The translations under genes were made by a program, and so were the position numbers. DNA of 10,014 bases, from the NCBI RefSeq assembly GCF_000003605.2, contig NW_003130356.1, positions 431,431-441,444 of the forward strand, written 5' to 3'. The DNA comes from Saccoglossus kowalevskii. Its lineage: Eukaryota > Hemichordata > Enteropneusta > Harrimaniidae. Under the pieces are notes generated by a model. The model saw only the letters and a program-made list of their open reading frames with translations, ran no database searches and had not been told where the DNA came from. Positions 1-8,460 of this stretch are shown here, in pieces (within the stretch, counting starts at the first letter, position 1; each line of letters starts with the position of its first letter).

Positions 1-345
1 CTGTTTTATATTTTTCAGTTGAGGATGAGTCCCACATATATTTGTCTGAAATGGTTTTAACCCTGTGTTTAAATCAACATTATTGATTTTATCCTTCACT
101 GTCAGTGAAAATGACAATGGACAATGATCAGACAAATGGGTCATTGAATGCACTCTCAGGTACTGGATTTTAGGAAACAGGTTTGTTTGTGCGATTACAT
201 AATCAACCAGACTGGAGCCATTGTATGCATGGCAAGTGAAATTCCCATATAAATCTCCTATTTTTCTTCCATTCACTATTTTCATATCAGTTGACAAACA
301 AAGATCAATAAGCTTTTTACCATATGAATTAGTTGTGTTATCTTG
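1..345 (-). mobile_element. LINE (non-LTR retrotransposon) endonuclease-domain fragment
   Basis: The minus strand is open for 115 codons from the codon at 345-343 down to the window edge. It reads as the C-terminal half of an exonuclease-endonuclease-phosphatase domain, which nicks target DNA in non-LTR retrotransposition. Visible marks are NGRKIGDLYGNFTC (about 283-242), SLVDYVI (about 211-193) and HLSDHCPL (138-115). The SDH motif carries the catalytic histidine expected at the end of this domain, and the DYV aspartate is also typical. Upstream in translation, a TAA (348-346) closes the frame inside a short tandem duplication, so this copy lacks the N-terminal half of the domain here. The reverse transcriptase would lie beyond position 1 and cannot be seen. 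The clade is not assigned. The piece points away from the SVOP gene and is unrelated to it. Confidence 0.85.
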
Positions 346-367
346 TTATATGAATTAGTTGTGTTAT
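322..367. repeat. 26-bp tandem duplication at the LINE fragment break
   Basis: The 20-base string atatgaattagttgtgttat occurs exactly at 322-341 and again at 348-367, giving a 26-bp period. A shorter degenerate echo (tagttgtgctgtgttgtgtt) follows to about 387. Because 26 is not a multiple of three, the duplication shifts the minus-strand LINE frame and creates the TAA at 348-346. The second copy can still be read as a Thr/Asn-rich stretch in another frame, so the duplication may have arisen within the element by slippage rather than at its insertion boundary. Confidence 0.85.
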
Positions 368-625
368 TAGTTGTGCTGTGTTGTGTTTACATGAAGTTCG
401 AACATGCTTTGCGCGATGACCCCCCGCCCTTTAATAACCTTTCAACTGAAATAGAATTTAAAAAAAAAAACAGCCCAGTGGTTTAGCCACATTTATTTCC
501 GTATCATCAATGCGTTATATGCAACACCGGAATTGCAAGCATTTTGAAGATTTTGCTAAAATCCGGAATGCGGACGGACATCATGCAGCATAATGCGTAA
601 CTTGTGAAAAGCGCCACCCAGCGTG

Positions 626-637
626 CAAAATGGTGGC
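626..637 (-). promoter_or_regulatory. YY1-like site
   Basis: The minus strand reads GCCACCATTTTG, one base away from the common YY1 form GCCGCCATTTTG. It lies about 145 bases upstream of the SVOP start codon. The motif match is direct; factor binding is inferred. Confidence 0.4.
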
Positions 638-650
638 ACGAAATTTAAAT

Positions 651-658
651 ATGCAAAT
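651..658 (-). promoter_or_regulatory. POU octamer ATGCAAAT near the SVOP start
   Basis: A perfect octamer (ATTTGCAT on the minus strand) lies 124 bases before the ATG. POU-class factors that bind this element include neural regulators, which would suit a synaptic vesicle gene. At least six more perfect octamers occur in the window, so this one could be chance or repeat-derived. Confidence 0.4.
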
Positions 659-781
659 ATTATTTCGTTCAATGTATTGTATAGACTGATCTGGCTGCTG
701 ATGGTATATCAATTCGCCGATCAATGATCTTGCAGTCCCAAATTGTGATTTGTTTTTGCCGCTGTGCCATATTGACACACC

Positions 782-938
782 ATGGACGTATTTCTCAACA
801 GGTTTGTGAAATTCAGACGGTTTCGCGACGAGGAAGTTAGCCCTTACGAACACTTGGGAGGTGATGACCATGTCGAAATCGGCGACAGTAGCAGAGACGA
901 GGAAATCCGGAAGCGAGTCGTTGAAACGTTGGACGAAG
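782..938 (+). CDS. SVOP: SVOP exon 1: start codon and cytosolic N-terminus
   Basis: This exon encodes residues 1-52 and the first base of codon 53. The ATG sits in a strong animal initiation context (ACC ATG G, A at -3 and G at +4), with an in-frame TGA three codons upstream. The segment FVKFRRFRDEE near the start resembles the VVKFRR segment of the vertebrate SVOP N-terminus. The rest is acidic and polar with no membrane segment, as expected for the cytosolic tail. The donor is AAG|GTAATC at 939. The exon ends in phase 1, and its last G plus AT from exon 2 forms the Asp that starts the conserved DTFTVEDAVEAIGFGKFQ block, so direct splicing of exons 1 and 2 keeps frame. If the intron is read through, the frame ends at a stop near 992. 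An extra small exon inside the 5.2-kb intron cannot be excluded. The exon is less certain than exons 2 and 3 because N-termini in this family vary. Confidence 0.78.
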
Positions 939-1474
939 GTAATCATGTGTTGTTTATTACTCTAACAGCTTGCACAGTTCCCAGATTAAACTGACTTTGC
1001 CGTTGAATTCATCGTGTTTACCTGCAGGTCTATGCGTTAGGATTATGGGCGTATGGAGCTAGGTGGCAGTGACCAGAGAGCGGACACGCCGCGACCTTTT
1101 GATGGGACCCGGGCACTATCTGTCAAAAAGAGGTGTGCATCGCACAACGTTCGGAGATTTTTACTAGATTGCAAACATCGACCTCATTCCTACACACAAT
1201 CCGCTGACGAGCACGTCCAGTTTATGGCACAGAATTTGCCGTTATTGGATTATGTAAAACATTGGTATATGCGCAATTTGTTTAAACAATTCGTGTCTCT
1301 GGAGTTTATTAAAATATTCAACTGTGTTACGTGTCACGCGTTCCATGGTCTGCCATTATGAGCTGTGTTTTTTTAATGTTAATTGACTGATTGGTATTCG
1401 TCATCAAAAACAATGAACAGTCTGCATTATTAAAATACTATTTAAAACAAAATTGAGAGCATTTGAAGTTTTGT

Positions 1475-1477
<3 letters not shown>

Positions 1478-1517
<40 letters not shown>
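1478..1517. repeat. (AT)20 microsatellite
   Basis: Forty bases of uninterrupted AT dinucleotide, flanked by gtatc on the left and gatatc on the right, make the whole block nearly self-complementary. It is likely to be length-polymorphic and able to extrude as a cruciform. Confidence 0.97.
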
Positions 1518-1520
<3 letters not shown>

Positions 1521-1996
1521 ATCACAATTTATTTAAATAATTCAAAAGCCAATGGAAATATGTGTTTACTTAATAATAATAACTTTATGACTATGCATGT
1601 AACATCTGAGGGTACTGTATAGTCTAATATAAATAGGTTACAAATACATTGTATATATAAACTGAAAGAATTATACAATTATTTTAATATGATACAAGTT
1701 TTCTAAAAAACATAAATGTATAGCAAAATTGTTGATTCCAAATTTTTTTCATATTTTTTTTTTGTTATATTTTTTTGACTACAGAGGTTCAAGTCAAATT
1801 GAAGAATATATGTCATATTCTTCATGCTTATATTGTATGGGTTAAAAAACAAAAAAATAAAATATCATAACCTCTACCTGATAATTTCTTGAAAAATAAA
1901 ATGAAATGTTTTGTGCTTGTTTAAATGATGAAATTAATTTTTCACATCTCAACAGTTTCCAGGGTGATCATAGTTGTCTATTCAATGGGAAGTTCT

Positions 1997-2014
1997 TTCC
2001 CACAATGCATTGCA
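1997..2014 (+). promoter_or_regulatory. ZNF143/Staf-like site
   Basis: TTCCCACAATGCATTGCA closely follows the known ZNF143 (Staf) binding pattern, TTCCCA..ATGC..TGCG, except for the last base. It overlaps a small perfect inverted repeat, TGGGAA (1986-1991) and TTCCCA (1997-2002). It lies in intron 1 near other promoter-type motifs. The motif match is seen; function is inferred. Confidence 0.4.
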
Positions 2015-2148
2015 TACATATGTGCAGTAACATGCTCAGTAGTGTAAATTTTGACTTCAGTGCCGCTATACTGGTGATAGAGACTGTGGTTATATATTGT
2101 AAAACATGTTGAAAAAGCGACATACTATTTTAGTGAATTTTGGTAAAA

Positions 2149-2156
2149 TGACGTAA
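2149..2156 (+). promoter_or_regulatory. CRE-like site TGACGTAA
   Basis: TGACGTAA is a variant of the CREB/ATF element with an intact TGACG half-site and lies inside fold-back element A. It has little weight alone and is listed because of the motif cluster around it. Confidence 0.25.
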
Positions 2157-2363
2157 TAACGAAATGTTGATTTAGCGAATCTCCCCTGTTTTGTTGATTT
2201 CCTGTTTTCACAATACTTGTTTGTCGCCTGCTAAAACAAATGCGCAGTTATCACCTCCATAAAAACGAAGAAAAACTGTTAAGTGTAATAAGGAAGCGCT
2301 CCAGATTATTACGTTTTCTGTGTTGTTTTCAAAGTGTGTGTGTGGAGAAAAAGACGTTGTTTG

Positions 2364-2375
2364 GCCGCCATTTTG
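2364..2375 (+). promoter_or_regulatory. Consensus YY1 site in intron 1
   Basis: GCCGCCATTTTG is the textbook YY1 form on the + strand. An AP-1-type TGAGTCAT follows about ten bases later. Both lie inside fold-back element A, so they may have been brought in by the transposon. Binding is inferred. Confidence 0.4.
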
Positions 2376-2509
2376 AATTTATAATGAGTCATTAGCGACA
2401 TCTTAAATTAGCGAATTAGTCTCTTGCTAAATTCGCTAATAAACATGCTCGCAAAAAAGACATGCTCGCAGTATATTCATGTGGGTACCTAAGTAAGTGT
2501 AATATACAG

Positions 2510-2670
2510 TGTATGTTGTAAAGCCACATGCAATTTTAGTGAATTTGGCAGAATCTTAATTTAGCTAAAGTCTAATTGTGAGAATTTATTTTATTTGAAA
2601 TCACCTAGAATTGTAGAATGACAGACAGATTTGCTAATTAGCCAAAATATCATGCTATCTAAAAAGTATT
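2510..2670. repeat. Degraded fold-back (MITE-like) element B
   Basis: The left arm (about 2521-2550) contains gcaattttagtgaatttggc. The reverse complement of about 2631-2665 contains catgatattttggctaatta, giving an imperfect inverted match of roughly 70 percent by eye over about 25 bases. The left arm also resembles the left arm of element A (attttagtgaatttt at 2126-2140), so the two look like diverged members of one family. The borders are uncertain. Confidence 0.35.
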
Positions 2671-2719
2671 TTAAATTGTGAATAGTTATACCACAATAAA
2701 ATTACTGTTGTGCACCAGA

Positions 2720-3040
2720 CATGCATCATAGACCCAGGGATTTTTCTAGAAAAAAACTGCAAGAGGGAGCACTGCAATTCAGCGGAGCTACCAAGTGGGT
2801 GAGATAGGGTTCTCCCTACCAGGGTGTGGATTTTTGGATAATTCTAAGTTAAAATGGAGCTTTCTATGGCTTCCTTAGGGCCAAATTTACTATCAGACAG
2901 GTCACAGTTGAAGACTGTGGCCACATGTGATTCCTGGAATTTTATGGTTGCCAGAGAATCTGCTCCCCAGGGTAAGGTGGCGCATGACCATGGCATGAGG
3001 GCGCTGCACACCTTTTTCCTTGTTTATAAAAATCCTTGAC
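2720..3040. other. GC-richer block, probable old dispersed repeat
   Basis: This block stands out from its AT-rich surroundings and contains runs such as gcaagagggagcactgc and agggcgctgcacacc. A 61-codon + frame (2854-3036) shows no known motif and no convincing splice sites. The composition suggests a decayed dispersed repeat rather than an exon, but no family is recognised. Confidence 0.25.
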
Positions 3041-4967
3041 AGACCAATTATATAGTTTGAATTTGCATATTACTATATAAATAAAATGTAAAAAAAATGT
3101 CCATATTTACTGATAGTTAAATCTTATAAACGACTACGAAAATGCTAACAGTACTTAACGGCCCTTGATTTTCGAGTCTGCAAGGATTAATTACTAGAGT
3201 CAAGACACAGTTAACTACATTAGTATCCAAGTTTCTGTACTTTAATACTGTAAATTTAGGAAGTTTTAGGTTTTTCTGCAGCTGCATTGCCAGTTGTGTG
3301 TTGTCAACATCGTACGCGTGTAACGTTACTCCTTTCCTATAGAAAGGCACTGTGCGAAGGACCTATAGAAATTGCATCCTATTCCTGTACATATCAAAGT
3401 GACTTACTAGTACACGCTGCTTTCAAATACAAACCACCTTTTTAACTCATTTTTATCACTGTTTTGATTTCAGGGTGTTGCTTCTCAAAAAAAAATGTCT
3501 CATTTTTAAATAGTGAAAGTTGCACTCTCCACAGTTTTTTCCTAGTAATCGTTTATTGCTATGAGCAAAGAACCTAGTAAACTGGTACTGTTTGGAATGC
3601 AAAAAGATTACTATCATAGTAATAATACTGAACAAAAACTGTTGGTCATCAAAGGTTACTGGATAGTTAGAACAGTAGAGACGAGCCAAAAGTAGTATCA
3701 CAATATTAATATTCTGGTAAATAATAATTATAGGAGAGTGGTCATTGCCCTGCGTCGTGTTAGTAGACCGTTCGTGTGTATAAAAAAAAAATCAATACTC
3801 ACTGCATGGCGTTAACTGTACTTTTATTATCCGCATTTAAAGCATTTGCATTTCTGTTCAAATCAATGCAAAAATACATAGGTCTAGCAGGATAAGGGTT
3901 AAGGTCTGGGTTATTTCAGTAATCCATATGGTTTGAGAGTAATTTTCATGCAGCATTTTTTATTTGATTATTGAGCAAAAAAAATTTTTTTTTTTTTAAT
4001 AATTACAACAATAGATTTATAAATAAGAGATTCTGTATTTATGTATCATGTATATAATTTACATAAAGGATGACTAAAAACTAAATATTATGATGACAAT
4101 ATATCCATAACAATGGCAATTTTGCAATATTTTATCAGATACATTGTATATCATTTTTTTTTTTTATCTGACATTCAGTTCTGCTGGTAGTGAGTGGAAA
4201 TGCTGTTATGTTGTGACAGCTGTATAGAATTATATATACCCGCACCCTGTATAAAACTCACGCATAGAAGTGCGGCGAGATCTACCATCAGCTTACACTG
4301 GTTATGAAGCTTATTTGACAAATTAGGATTCTATGGATTAAAAGTCTAGGATTGATGTTTTGACGAGATGAAATCAAAAATTTCAAAAGAATTAAATGTA
4401 TAACATTGCCGTTTACCGTATTGCATCTAGAATATGGTTGCCATTATAATACTGTCTGACCTATTTTGAATTTATTAAAATTTGACTATTTGCAGTTGAC
4501 TATTTTTATTTCACTAACAATCTTGATCTGGGCTGATCTCTATAATTTTCTTCAAAAAAACTTAGTGGAATCAAATTATATTTAATATTACAACTGTATT
4601 CAGAACTGCCAGGTCCTTGATCCCTCATAATAATTCATCAACCAATTTGTTATCCCTTAGGTCAAAGTTCAATGATACACATTTTAATATTAATAATAGC
4701 TGTTTTTGTTTAATTGTTCTGATTTAAATGTATTGTATTGGTGCATCTGTTGCCGTATCCATAGTAACCATATTTTCATTTCACCTTCATATTGATTGAC
4801 ATCATTTGATATTTCCTGCGATAATGTTAAAAATAATGTTTTAGGAAGTGAATAATTAATTAATGATAAGTAATTATTTATTTTTTATTTTGTATGTTGA
4901 AAATATAAGATAATGTGACAACTAGTTAGGTTTAAATAATTATAATTAATACCAAATAATAATAATT

Positions 4968-5143
4968 ATTACCTAATTTGCATAATAGTTTTCAGCTTTT
5001 CCACCATTTTAATTAATCATGACATTGTAAACAATGACAATCATAAAACTTGGTTCATACATGCCCCGAAATAATGCACAGCCATGATTACCGGTAGTTT
5101 TGAATTGAAATCCATGCATATTAATTACCTAATTTGCATAATA
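4968..5143. repeat. Pair of 20-bp direct repeats carrying the octamer ATTTGCAT
   Basis: The string attacctaatttgcataata occurs exactly at 4968-4987 and again at 5124-5143, 156 bases apart. Each copy contains a perfect POU octamer (4976-4983 and 5132-5139). The sequence between is AT-rich and not itself repeated. It is probably part of a dispersed repeat family, but a tandem regulatory use is possible. Confidence 0.75.
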
Positions 5144-6130
5144 ATCACATGTCTAAAGTCAAACCTGATTAGTTTTGGTTTGAAATTTGAGCATATTGAT
5201 TACTTGTTACATCACATCACATTGCATTAAAATTTGGTACAATATACATGCATGTAGATGTTCTGGGGTAATTCACAGATGTGATTAGTTTAATTTTAAA
5301 AAACTTATTGATTATCTAATTTTTATTAGCCAGTTTTTAAATTGAGCGTTTGGTAAAGATGCTCTGGAATAAATAAGACAAGAACCACATAGTTTCCTAT
5401 GGCAGGGATATTATGCCATATCTCAAATGGTAGGCTGGTAACATATATTGGAAATGATGGGTTACTTATTGTTGTCCTGATTTATTTCAAAAATCTGGGT
5501 TTTGAAAAGTGTTGAAAAATGCAATTTTTTATTATTATTGTGTTCTATGGAATGGTTCTAAAAATAGCGATTTTTGAAAAAATAGGACAAGTTTCTCAAA
5601 AAAAACGTCACTGTAACTCACACAAAAATTGCAATTTTATTGTGTCAGGACACACAAGCTAATGATTGTACATAATAAACCAATAAACATGGTCATGTGA
5701 TTTATTTCTTAAAAATTATATGTAACCTTTCACCTTTAACCCGTCAGAGGTGTGAACAGTGACCAAGCTAGTAAAAACTTAATATTTGAAGGCATTTCAT
5801 GTACCATTAGATGTAAAGGTATATGAACGGCAAACAAACTCTAAATATTATGCATTTTAGATGTACAAATGATTGTGTATTTGTGCATTTCTATTTCTGC
5901 TCCCTGTATAGTGATGTTTGTTTCATTCTGAACATCTGTAAATAATTACTAGAATCTCATGTGTTTGCATTATTCTGAAACCAATTTGAATGTCCCTAAT
6001 TTAATTTAATTTTTTTTTCATAATATGAAAAAAATGTACATGTCAACACAAACGTGTTTTAACATAGAGAATGAACTCATTCTTATTCACGAATTTGCGA
6101 TATTAATTGTTAAATTTTGTTTTCTCCCAG

Positions 6131-6216
6131 ATACATTTACTGTGGAGGATGCAGTGGAAGCAATTGGATTTGGAAAGTTTCAGATTAAACTATCACTGCT
6201 TGCAGGATTATGCTGG
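6131..6216 (+). CDS. SVOP: SVOP exon 2: conserved block leading into membrane helix 1
   Basis: The 86-base exon encodes residues 53-81: DTFTVEDAVEAIGFGKFQIK followed by LSLLAGLCW. This matches the most recognisable N-terminal signature of SVOP proteins, TF.VEDAVEAIGFGKFQ.KLS, almost residue for residue. It enters in phase 1 (G|AT gives Asp53) and leaves in phase 0 after Trp81. The acceptor is TTCTCCCAG|AT and the donor is TGG|GTAATT. The hydrophobic end is the start of the first transmembrane helix, finished by exon 3. One oddity is Ile71 where I recall tryptophan in vertebrate SVOP (FQWKLS). SVOP is a 12-helix MFS transporter-like protein of synaptic vesicles whose substrate is not established. 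The identification is strong; the choice of SVOP over the related SVOPL rests on the closeness of this block. Confidence 0.95.
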
Positions 6217-7342
6217 GTAATTATCTTGTTTATTAAAGGGGAACTTTCCAAGCCCAGGGATTGCACCAAAGAATCATGGGACACTGTTGTTTACAAAGTT
6301 AATCTTTTGTTATCCATTGTAATTTTAATCCAGAAAGTAAATTTGTTGTGAGATTAGGCTTAACTGAAGTGCCTCTTTAAAGCAGCATTAGCTGTAACTA
6401 TCGATTTTTTTCTCTGATTTTTATTTTAAATAAAACATTTTCTGTGTCATTAGCCAATTTATAATGGTCATCGCCAAAATGTGACATTGTACATTAAATC
6501 CTTTGCAAAAGAAATAAGTTGGCCATGATAGTGTGTCATAATTTTTTTTTGTCCCCACCATAGGATCAATTTCAATGAAGTGGTGACTGCTTGACCCTTA
6601 GTTTTTACGTCGCATTTTATGTGATGTTTACCTTGTGTAGGATTTACCCATGTAATTGTGTCTAAAATGATATTTTGATTTTTAAACAGAAAATTTTGAA
6701 AATCACAACTATTGTCACTTTAATAATAATTATAATCTGTTATTAAAGCATAATTGTAGACACCGGTAAAATTCATATATAATCAATCCAGATTTGTTTT
6801 GTTTTGTTTGCATACATTTATATACTATTTCCATATTTGCTTGCTTTGAATCATATTTGATAAACCCAACAGTGATCGTTTCTGCTTCCCATAACAAATT
6901 TGTAATAATAATTAACACATGGAATGTCAAAACAACAACAGTTAATGTGAGAACTCGTTAGCTTGCCATCTGCAATATTCTCATCTCCCAACATGTAGCA
7001 CTGATGACTATAGCGGTTATTGGCATGCATACAGAGTCCATATAACTAAAGAACGTCCACACTTATCATTTTTGTAATGGTTGCTATAGAACCGAAAAGT
7101 GAATCGCTTGCTCATTTGCATATTACACAACTCTGAAATCGGTTGATGCATCGTTTACATGATATCTGCTGTATCTTTGATTACGTCTCAAAAATAGTAC
7201 ATATATATAATATAAATTTTGCGAGAAACAAAGAATCATGAATATAATGAGTCAGTGAAACTTTGTAGCAAGTCAAATGGTAATGGTGTTTAGCTAATTT
7301 CATTTTTTTGTGTAATAATTTGTTTTAAATTATTTCTCATAG
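6217..7342 (+). other. SVOP: SVOP intron 2 (1126 bases)
   Basis: The donor is GTAATT at 6217 and the acceptor is TTATTTCTCATAG ending at 7342. The intron joins exons 2 and 3 in phase 0. It is AT-rich with homopolymer tracts and contains a perfect octamer ATTTGCAT at 7114-7121 and an AP-1-like TGAGTCA near 7250. A 66-codon minus-strand frame (6930-6730) shows no recognisable family. I see no other gene or intact element. Confidence 0.9.
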
Positions 7343-7513
7343 ATGGCTGATGCCATGGAGATGATGATACTCAGTATTCTCTCACCTGAGCTACATTGCA
7401 TATGGAAATTGAAAAGTTGGCAAGAAGCTCTCATCACAACAGTAGTTTTTATCGGCATGTTCATGAGCTCAACAATATGGGGATCAATTTGCGACAAATA
7501 TGGCCGCCGCGTG
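7343..7513 (+). CDS. SVOP: SVOP exon 3: membrane helices 1-2 and MFS motif A
   Basis: The 171-base exon encodes residues 82-138 in phase 0 at both ends. It begins [13 protein letters not shown], which completes helix 1 and is close to invariant in SVOP and SV2 proteins. A short vesicle-lumenal loop with His99-Cys100 follows, then helix 2 (about 107-127, [20 protein letters not shown]). It ends with [10 protein letters not shown] (128-137), the MFS motif A (G-x3-D-x2-G-R-R/K) of the loop between helices 2 and 3 that controls conformational switching. The aspartate and both arginines are present. The acceptor is CATAG|ATG and the donor is GTG|GTAAGA. The leading ATG is an internal Met after the splice, not a translation start. 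The next exon, helix 3 onward, was looked for in 7514-10014 and not found. Confidence 0.95.
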
Positions 7514-7859
7514 GTAAGAAAAATCAAGTTTTTTGCTGAAAGTGGAAATTTAGAAATAAATTAGTTTTCAGGAGTGATTAATCTGCTGCTACAGAGGAAT
7601 ATAACTGTCCTGGATTGAATTGTTATTATATTTTTTTTTCTGTTTCAGTATCCTTTTTGTGGATTAATTGTTTCAACTAATTTTCTTCTCCTTTGCAGCT
7701 TAATTTGAAATTTTGTTATCCAGAGTTGATAACGATCCATTCTTTAGACCATGGACAATGCATATGAGCTGCATTTCACTTTTTGACTATTAAAATTTGC
7801 GTATTATTTGTTTATTATTATAATCATATTATTTATTATTTATGATATAGATTTTGTTA

Positions 7860-8460
7860 CAAATCGGGTCACTCAGGTTGGGGTCTGACTTTAAGAGATT
7901 AGGATCCGAGTAAGTCAGTTTGTCCAGGGTCATATCTCAGACACTCATGGACTGATCATATTCAACAGGCAGCCATACTTGAAACTTGTCCAGAGCTGTT
8001 TCTTGGAGATGACTTGGAAGATTTTGATCAAAGCTAGTGTGATATTATACATATTGGGTTACAGGTTCTCGTCATCAAATGATATATGGCCAACTGGTGG
8101 CCATTTTCTTTTTTATGGGTTCAATGCCTGTTTCTTTTGAATACAATCTTTTCTGTTTAATCTTAGTACAGAATATCAAGCGGTACATCTTTTCCCAACT
8201 TGTTTTTGTCATTTGATTCAATATGGCCAACGCATGGTTTTTTTTTAATAGGTGTTAGCCATTTGAAATGCGTTATTCACATGTTTACTAATTCTTTCCC
8301 ATCATCCAGTTGTTTTAGGAATTGTGTTACCGGTAGTTTCTTTTCACTCTCAAAAATTTGTTGAGAAAATACTGCATCTTCCCATGCTTGAACTCAGTGA
8401 CCTTTTATACAGGTTTAGTACCTAACTTGATTCACAGTGAGTGAACTGATTTGCATATGC
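7860..8460. repeat. Probable old dispersed repeat
   Basis: This non-coding stretch differs in style from its surroundings, with phrases such as gtccagggtcatatctcag, ggactgatcatattcaac and gaagattttgatcaaagc. I associate that style with long, decayed repeats common in marine invertebrate genomes. An internal echo is present: atatggccaac occurs at 8083-8093 and at 8221-8231, each preceded by a version of catttgatt/catcaaatg. No open reading frame or terminal repeat was found. The family is unknown and the borders approximate. Confidence 0.35.

Larger units (their letters stand above)
370..781 (+). promoter_or_regulatory. SVOP: Presumed promoter and 5' UTR of the SVOP gene
   Basis: This 412-base stretch between the LINE piece and the SVOP start codon has no convincing coding content; the 121-codon minus-strand frame across 581-946 overlaps exon 1 and looks like a shadow. 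Two recognisable motifs are present. A YY1-like site, the reverse complement of CAAAATGGTGGC, lies at 626-637, and a perfect POU octamer ATGCAAAT lies at 651-658. YY1 sites are often close to transcription starts in animals, so initiation near 600-680 is plausible. No clear TATA box was identified. An in-frame TGA at 773-775, three codons before the ATG, shows that the coding region does not extend upstream in this frame. That this is the promoter is inferred from position and motifs only. Confidence 0.5.
2117..2452. repeat. Degraded fold-back (MITE-like) element A
   Basis: The left arm starts gcgacatactattttagtga at 2117. The reverse complement of the right arm (ending at 2452) reads gcgagcatgtttattagcga, so about 25 bases of the two ends match imperfectly. 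An internal perfect 11-bp inverted repeat, attagcgaatt (2407-2417) and aattcgctaat (2430-2440), gives a strong hairpin. The ten-base string acatgctcgc is repeated just beyond the right end (2443-2452 and 2460-2469). No transposase is present. This is probably a non-autonomous DNA transposon remnant; the borders are approximate. Confidence 0.5.
939..6130 (+). other. SVOP: SVOP intron 1 (about 5.2 kb)
   Basis: The donor is GTAATC at 939 and the acceptor is TTTTGTTTTCTCCCAG ending at 6130, with a good pyrimidine tract. About 939-1360 is richer in G+C and CpG than the rest and may be a continuation of the promoter-proximal region. 1478-1517 is an AT microsatellite. 1900-2670 holds promoter-like motifs and two degraded fold-back repeats. 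2720-3040 is a relatively GC-rich block that looks like an old dispersed repeat but shows no intact coding. 3040-4960 is AT-rich with homopolymer runs and no supported gene; minus-strand frames of 77 and 81 codons there show no recognisable family. 4968-5143 contains a 20-bp direct repeat pair. I see nothing else in 5150-6100. Confidence 0.75.

Noticed and set aside
581-946. 121-codon minus-strand frame over the promoter and exon 1
   Set aside because: It overlaps the supported SVOP exon 1 on the opposite strand, lacks any family motif and has no splice or promoter support.
1906-2112. 68-codon + frame in intron 1
   Set aside because: It has no recognisable domain and its composition is like the surrounding intron. 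The interest here is in the DNA motifs, not the frame.
2854-3039. 61-codon + frame in the GC-richer block
   Set aside because: It has no family match and the block looks like a decayed repeat.
3117-3701. Two minus-strand frames of 77 and 81 codons
   Set aside because: They have low-complexity, AT-driven residues, no motif and no promoter or splice context; their length is as expected by chance.
4240-4275. Small hairpin ccgcac/gtgcgg as a possible RNA gene
   Set aside because: The stem is only 6 bp with a loop of about 24 bases, and there is no tRNA or other RNA fold around it.
6025-6351. Unspliced 108-codon frame containing exon 2, with an ATG at 6025
   Set aside because: Only 6131-6216 matches the SVOP family. 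The flanking residues are intron translation, and both borders fit splice sites.
7330-7527. 65-codon minus-strand frame
   Set aside because: It is the antisense shadow of SVOP exon 3.
7640-7745. Possible exon 4 after tttctgtttcag or ctcctttgcag
   Set aside because: Two good-looking acceptors are present, but the translations that follow do not resemble SVOP helix 3 and soon reach stops.
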